Source of the DNA: Istiophorus platypterus
Taxonomy: Eukaryota > Chordata > Actinopteri > Istiophoriformes > Istiophoridae
NCBI GenBank assembly: GCA_016859345.1
Contig: CM029134.1
Span: 16,166,060-16,230,059 of the forward strand
Direction of reading: 5' to 3'
Length of the DNA stretch: 64,000 nt
The notes beneath the pieces are model-generated. The model was not told the origin of the DNA. It saw only the letters and a list, made by a program, of their open reading frames with translations, and ran no database searches. The position numbers and the translations under genes were made by a program. Each line of letters opens with the position of its first letter. Position 1 is the stretch's first letter. Of this stretch, positions 59,319 to 64,000 are shown piece by piece.

Positions 59319-61162
59319 CACACACAAACTCACACATACTTTACAGAAGGAACCACTCCACAGACATAAAAAGACATGAGTCATAAGCTCTGGGTAGGAA
59401 TCTCCTTTAGTGGCTTTGGTCCTAGTCGCTAATCTGTCTCTACCACATAGATGCTGTTGTGGGGATGTCTCTGTATGAATCTCGTGTGTGTGCGTGCATG
59501 CACGTAATAGCAAACCTCTCTGGAGAGGTGCAGAGGGAATTGACGGATAAAAACGGGCACCTTTAAGAGTCCCAGTTCTGCACTTAACCTGCCAACGATT
59601 CACACTGAAATAAAAAGAGAAGATGGAGAGGTGATGGAGACAGAGAGAGAGAGAAAGATGAAGCTGTCAGTGCTCCCTTTCCTCTTTTTCCCTTTGCTGG
59701 GTGTGAATGACGGTCAAACTCTTTCATGCCAAGAAGCCCAAATACCTTGGAAGGGATTTGGTTTTTGATGTATTTTCTTTACGTTTTCATCCATGTCCAA
59801 GCAATATGTTAAAGAAAAGTGTTGCTGCCCAACATTGTCATAAATTCGGTTGGAAAAGGCACCATTGGGAGCTCTGGTGTTTTTGAAAACTCACAAATGT
59901 TCAGAGCTGCTGTCATAAAGTTGCATGAGGCTGAGCCTCTAGAGATGTGCTGTTGTTAGAACTGTAGTTTGTTATTGAAATCCACCTGATTACTGTGATC
60001 ACTGTGTCAATGAGGAAGCTAATGTGAGGTTTGTGTAAAAAAAAAAAAAAAAACATACATCAAAAAAGGCTCATAATAGTGTTGGAGAAAATGATCATTT
60101 AGCATGTATCCATTTAATTGGAAAAACACAACTGTTAATTAAAAAAACATATAAACTCAAAGTTCACCTAATAGCTTAATCCAGAGCTTTTGATTGTTTG
60201 GCATGGCCTTCTTCTGCAAATGGAACCCTCTCAGGTGTTATCCTGTGGTCGAAATATGAAAGTCCAGTGCAGAGGTTCAGTCATGTGGTAATGAGTAGTA
60301 TATGACCCACCTCACTGAGGACGGCTTTAGAATCTGTCAAAAGCTCTGTAAACAGCATAGTAGTGTCAACATTGAGTTTATATAATATTTTCATCACATT
60401 GTTTTCCAGGTTTTTCCTGTTTTGATTATAAAAAAATAGGTTAGAAAAAATAAATCATATAATAATATTTTAGTTTTAGGGTCATGATTATCTTTTCAGC
60501 ATGTCCTGATTGTTTCTCCCATTCTGTGTTAACAAAGAGGACAACCACTGCCCAGGCCATTGCAGATAGGATATTCAAATTCTCCTCCCCACATTCAAAC
60601 AATGGTGCAAATATTGAATGAAAGGTGACAGCACGGGCTGCGATAGAGTCGTGATGGGTTTTTCTGTTGCTGCCCTGGCTATGTAGATAGTGCAACAGTC
60701 CATCATACAAGGATGGTTAGACAGTGACCTCTGCCACATCTTAGAAGACACATCCCTGGTAAGCTGCAGTCAATCGTGTTATCCTGCTAACAAGATAACT
60801 TTCATACAGTGTTGTTAAGTTTGCCTCAATATAGATCTTGTCGTATTTTACACCAGTGGTTTTTGGTCTTAACACCACTTCTCACTCACATATTCGTGTG
60901 CGCCACCGAAATCCCCTTGTGTGTGTTTGGTCCTGTTTGACGACTGCCCTGTCTATGTTAAAGTGAGGTCCAAGTCTGTCTGCTGTGTCTTAGCTAATTA
61001 AAGCTGAATTATTGATACTCTAGTGAATTATTCAGAGGGGATAATTAGATATAGAAACAATGGTAAACACAGGTACAGCTGCACAACAGAGGGAGAGACA
61101 GGAAATGAAATGGAGAGGGAGAAGGGGACGGTATGGCCTTTATTCCTCTGGCTCTTTGCCAG

Positions 61163-61164
<2 letters not shown>
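58585..61164. other. Intron sequence without recognised exon
   Basis: AT-rich sequence; includes (CA)n at 59,275-59,313 and a poly-A run near 60,039-60,053. No domain-bearing frame. Confidence 0.5.
59275..59313. repeat. (CA)n microsatellite
   Basis: About 19 CA units. Confidence 0.94.

Positions 61165-61226
<62 letters not shown>
61165..61226. repeat. (CT)31 microsatellite
   Basis: 62 uninterrupted bases of CT, followed by about 500 bases of pyrimidine-rich sequence with a (CTCC)n run at 61,591-61,616. Confidence 0.96.
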
Positions 61227-61230
<4 letters not shown>

Positions 61231-62208
61231 CCTCCTCCTCCTTCATTCCCTTCCCTCCATGTTTATATCATTCCCATCACTCCTAGCCTGATGTCTCTGT
61301 CCTTGACTCCGGAGTGTTCATCTCTTTCTCAGTTTCACCCTTCCCTCCTTCCTCTCATCCCTTTCTGTCATTCCCTCCTTCCTCACTCACTTTCTTCTTC
61401 CCTCGCCTCCTCTTTCTCGCCTGTACCTGCTCTTTACTCCTCCTCTCTGTGCCGCACCCATTAGACTTCCTTCTCCCTGTTGCTATGACATTAGCTAGAT
61501 GTAGCAGTGTCAGGTTGGTCTTGAGGGATGAGACTAAAAAGCTAAGTCTTGCTCTTTTCATTTAATTACTCCTCCCTCTCTTCCTCCTCGTCTCCCTCCC
61601 TCCCTCCCTCCCTCCCCCCAGCCTTGTTCCCCTGTATATCACACCCTGCCTTCCTCTCCCTCCCCCTCTTTTGTGTCTCATCTTTATGCCTCTTTGTCTG
61701 TTCCTCCTTTCCTACCTGACGCTACCTGTCTTCATGCATGCATCCTGTCCCTCTGGTTCTTTCCGTCTCTCCTTCTTCATCTCACAAAAAAGAGAAGGAA
61801 GAGGAGGAGGAGGATGAGGAGGAGGAGGAGGAATGGGCAAGAGGGACATAACATCACACCCACATCCTTCCTATGAAACTGTTTGGATCATTTGGGATCC
61901 TACAAAACTCCACCCATTTGCCTCTCGCTTTTGCCATTGTCTTCCTCTTTCTTTTCCTGGATTTCTGGTGTAAACCCAAATATAGTGAGGCTACTCGTTG
62001 CAAATGTGTAGCTAATTCCAGCTTTGCACACTCATACACATGCGTGCCGTTGCTCTGCAAAGTGTGTGAAGGTCTGTTTCTGTGTGTGTGTCTGTTTCTG
62101 TGTGTTGGCCTAGGCTTGACCTTGATTACCATGGTGACGGTGAGGCTCCTCATTAGTGCTGCACTGGAGGAAACAGTTTGGTAATGAGGGAGCAGTATTG
62201 TCCTTAGG
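61227..62208. other. Pyrimidine-rich intron sequence
   Basis: Strongly C+T-biased to about 61,780, then a short GGA-rich stretch (61,790-61,835) and mixed sequence to 62,208. Frames here are low complexity and no exon was recognised. Confidence 0.6.
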
Positions 62209-62242
62209 CACACAAACACACACACACACACACACACACACA
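62209..62242. repeat. (CA)n microsatellite
   Basis: About 16 CA units with one AA interruption, eight bases before the giant CT block. Confidence 0.94.
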
Positions 62243-62246
62243 GATG

Positions 62247-64000
<1,754 letters not shown>

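Noticed and set aside
61023..61565. Frames rich in Leu-Ser or Arg-Glu repeats
   Set aside because: They are translations of (CT)n and pyrimidine-rich DNA. The same applies to His-Thr and Cys-Val repeats over CA/TG arrays elsewhere.

Overview
The window looks like nuclear DNA of a bony fish, probably a spiny-rayed (percomorph) teleost. It is AT-rich and sparsely coding. It carries many (TG)n/(CA)n/(CT)n microsatellites, decayed fish-type LINEs, and one recognisable vertebrate gene split by GT-AG introns. No bacterial-style operon, CRISPR array, tRNA or rRNA gene was seen. Calls rest on reading translations against remembered protein families; no search was run.

Layout. Positions 1-25,600 are an intergenic retroelement graveyard holding four non-LTR retrotransposon fossils. 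(1) An L2-type fragment (77-993, +) has an endonuclease end joined to a 3' tail. (2) A Rex3/RTE-like element (8,251-10,205, -) ends in CATC repeats. (3) A longer LINE (about 17,283-20,930, -) is split by a 523-bp solo-LTR-like insertion (18,124-18,646) with an exact 5-bp target duplication. (4) An L1-type element (22,773-25,600, +) has ORF1 and the back half of ORF2. All four carry internal deletions or stops and should be inactive. From 25,600 to 29,395 no gene is visible.

Positions 29,396-30,500 are a CpG-rich block with purine-rich and GT-rich tracts. It contains the start of the only real gene, on the + strand: an ADAMTS procollagen N-proteinase, best matched to ADAMTS2. Exon 1 (30,248-30,335) encodes a signal peptide. 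Exon 2 (32,006-32,430) encodes the first part of the propeptide. Together they give 171 residues in one frame. The protease, disintegrin, thrombospondin and PLAC parts were not found, so intron 2 should run from 32,431 past the window end (at least 31.5 kb).

Intron 2 holds many microsatellites, several short perfect hairpins, and three same-orientation copies of one fish interspersed repeat (54,717-58,482). The window ends in 1,750 uninterrupted bases of (CT)n, either a giant microsatellite or an assembly product. I found no convincing new multi-gene system. The most useful leads are the (CT)875 block, the solo LTR that splits a LINE codon-exactly, the intronic hairpins, and a six-arginine run in the ADAMTS propeptide.
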